NCBI GenBank assembly: GCA_046727955.1
Contig: JBKPDO010000045.1
Location: 1-11,529 of the forward strand
Origin: DASVXQ01 sp046727955
Lineage (GTDB): Bacteria > Actinomycetota > CALGFH01
DNA length: 11,529 nt
Direction: 5' to 3'
Below, one piece after another: positions 11,360-11,529 of the stretch; within the stretch, counting starts at the first letter, position 1, and every line of letters begins with the position of its first letter. The position numbers and the translations under genes were made by a program. The notes beneath the pieces were generated by a model that ran no database searches, had not been told where the DNA came from, and was given only the letters and a program-made list of their open reading frames with translations.

Positions 11360-11529
11360 TTAGTCGAGGTTGTCCCAGCGCATCGGGTACCCGATGCGCT
11401 TCATGCCCTGACCGGCGACCACCTCGTCCCATACCGCGCTGGCGACCGCGACGGAGGCCAGAATCGGCAGCTCGCTCAGCGGCTCGGCGAAGCCCCACTC
11501 GGAGATGACCCGCCCGATCGGCCAGTCGC
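11360..11529 (-). CDS. C-terminus of an unknown protein, cut by the right edge
   Basis: The minus strand is open from the window edge to TAA 11360, giving the last 55 residues of a protein: DWPIGRVISEWGFAEPLSEL, then a hydrophobic ASVAVASAVWDEVVAGQGMK, ending RIGYPMRWDNLD. Codon use is strongly coding. The family is not recognised; the segment ASVAVASAV is too short and mixed for a clear membrane helix. It runs towards the four-cysteine gene. Confidence 0.7.
   Translation of the reverse strand, partial: DWPIGRVISEWGFAEPLSELPILASVAVASAVWDEVVAGQGMKRIGYPMRWDNLD

Noticed and set aside
10941..11498. A 185-codon minus-strand frame at the right side
   Set aside because: It overlaps two better-supported genes in other frames (the four-cysteine gene and the C-terminal fragment) and has shadow-like composition.

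Overview
The window comes from a high-GC actinobacterium: most codons end in G or C, starts are often GTG, several genes have TANNNT boxes 6-7 nt before the start (leaderless layout), and an actinobacterial-type repeat membrane protein is present. Genus cannot be fixed from the sequence; Frankia-, Streptomyces- or Streptosporangiales-like relatives would all fit. No tRNA, rRNA or CRISPR array was seen. The mixture of intact accessory genes, broken recombination genes and repeats suggests a genomic island or plasmid-like accessory segment.

Left part (1-2087) is transcribed to the left: a 165-aa unknown protein, a small cysteine-rich protein, a ribonuclease HI with an N-terminal extension, and the start of a further gene running off the left edge. 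The cysteine-rich gene and the RNase H lie in the same reading frame, separated by one TAG codon.

Centre (2090-7167): a divergent control region carries, on the minus strand, an unannotated 39-aa membrane microprotein ending in ten arginines and followed by a strong hairpin. A 26-bp near-identical sequence lies upstream of this gene and again upstream of the 165-aa gene. On the plus strand, a leaderless-type 16-aa leader ORF starts inside a perfect 7+7 bp palindrome and overlaps (GTGA) the start of a ~1529-residue protein. That protein has a winged helix, a nucleoside-phosphorylase/nucleosidase domain with its catalytic acids kept, a long helical-repeat region and a PIN nuclease domain. It looks like a one-gene conflict or immune-type system with two possible effectors, and is the most interesting object here.

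Right-centre (7168-9340) is a graveyard: a tandem 22-bp repeat (possible IS end), a 5'-truncated repeat/membrane protein with recently duplicated DNA repeats, and a frameshifted, N-terminally truncated tyrosine recombinase with its HxxR motif lost.

Right part (9334-11529): a DUF4238 gene with less GC-rich codon use, a second unannotated membrane microprotein (51 aa, minus strand), a small four-cysteine protein with a leaderless-type start, and the C-terminus of an unknown minus-strand gene entering from the right edge.
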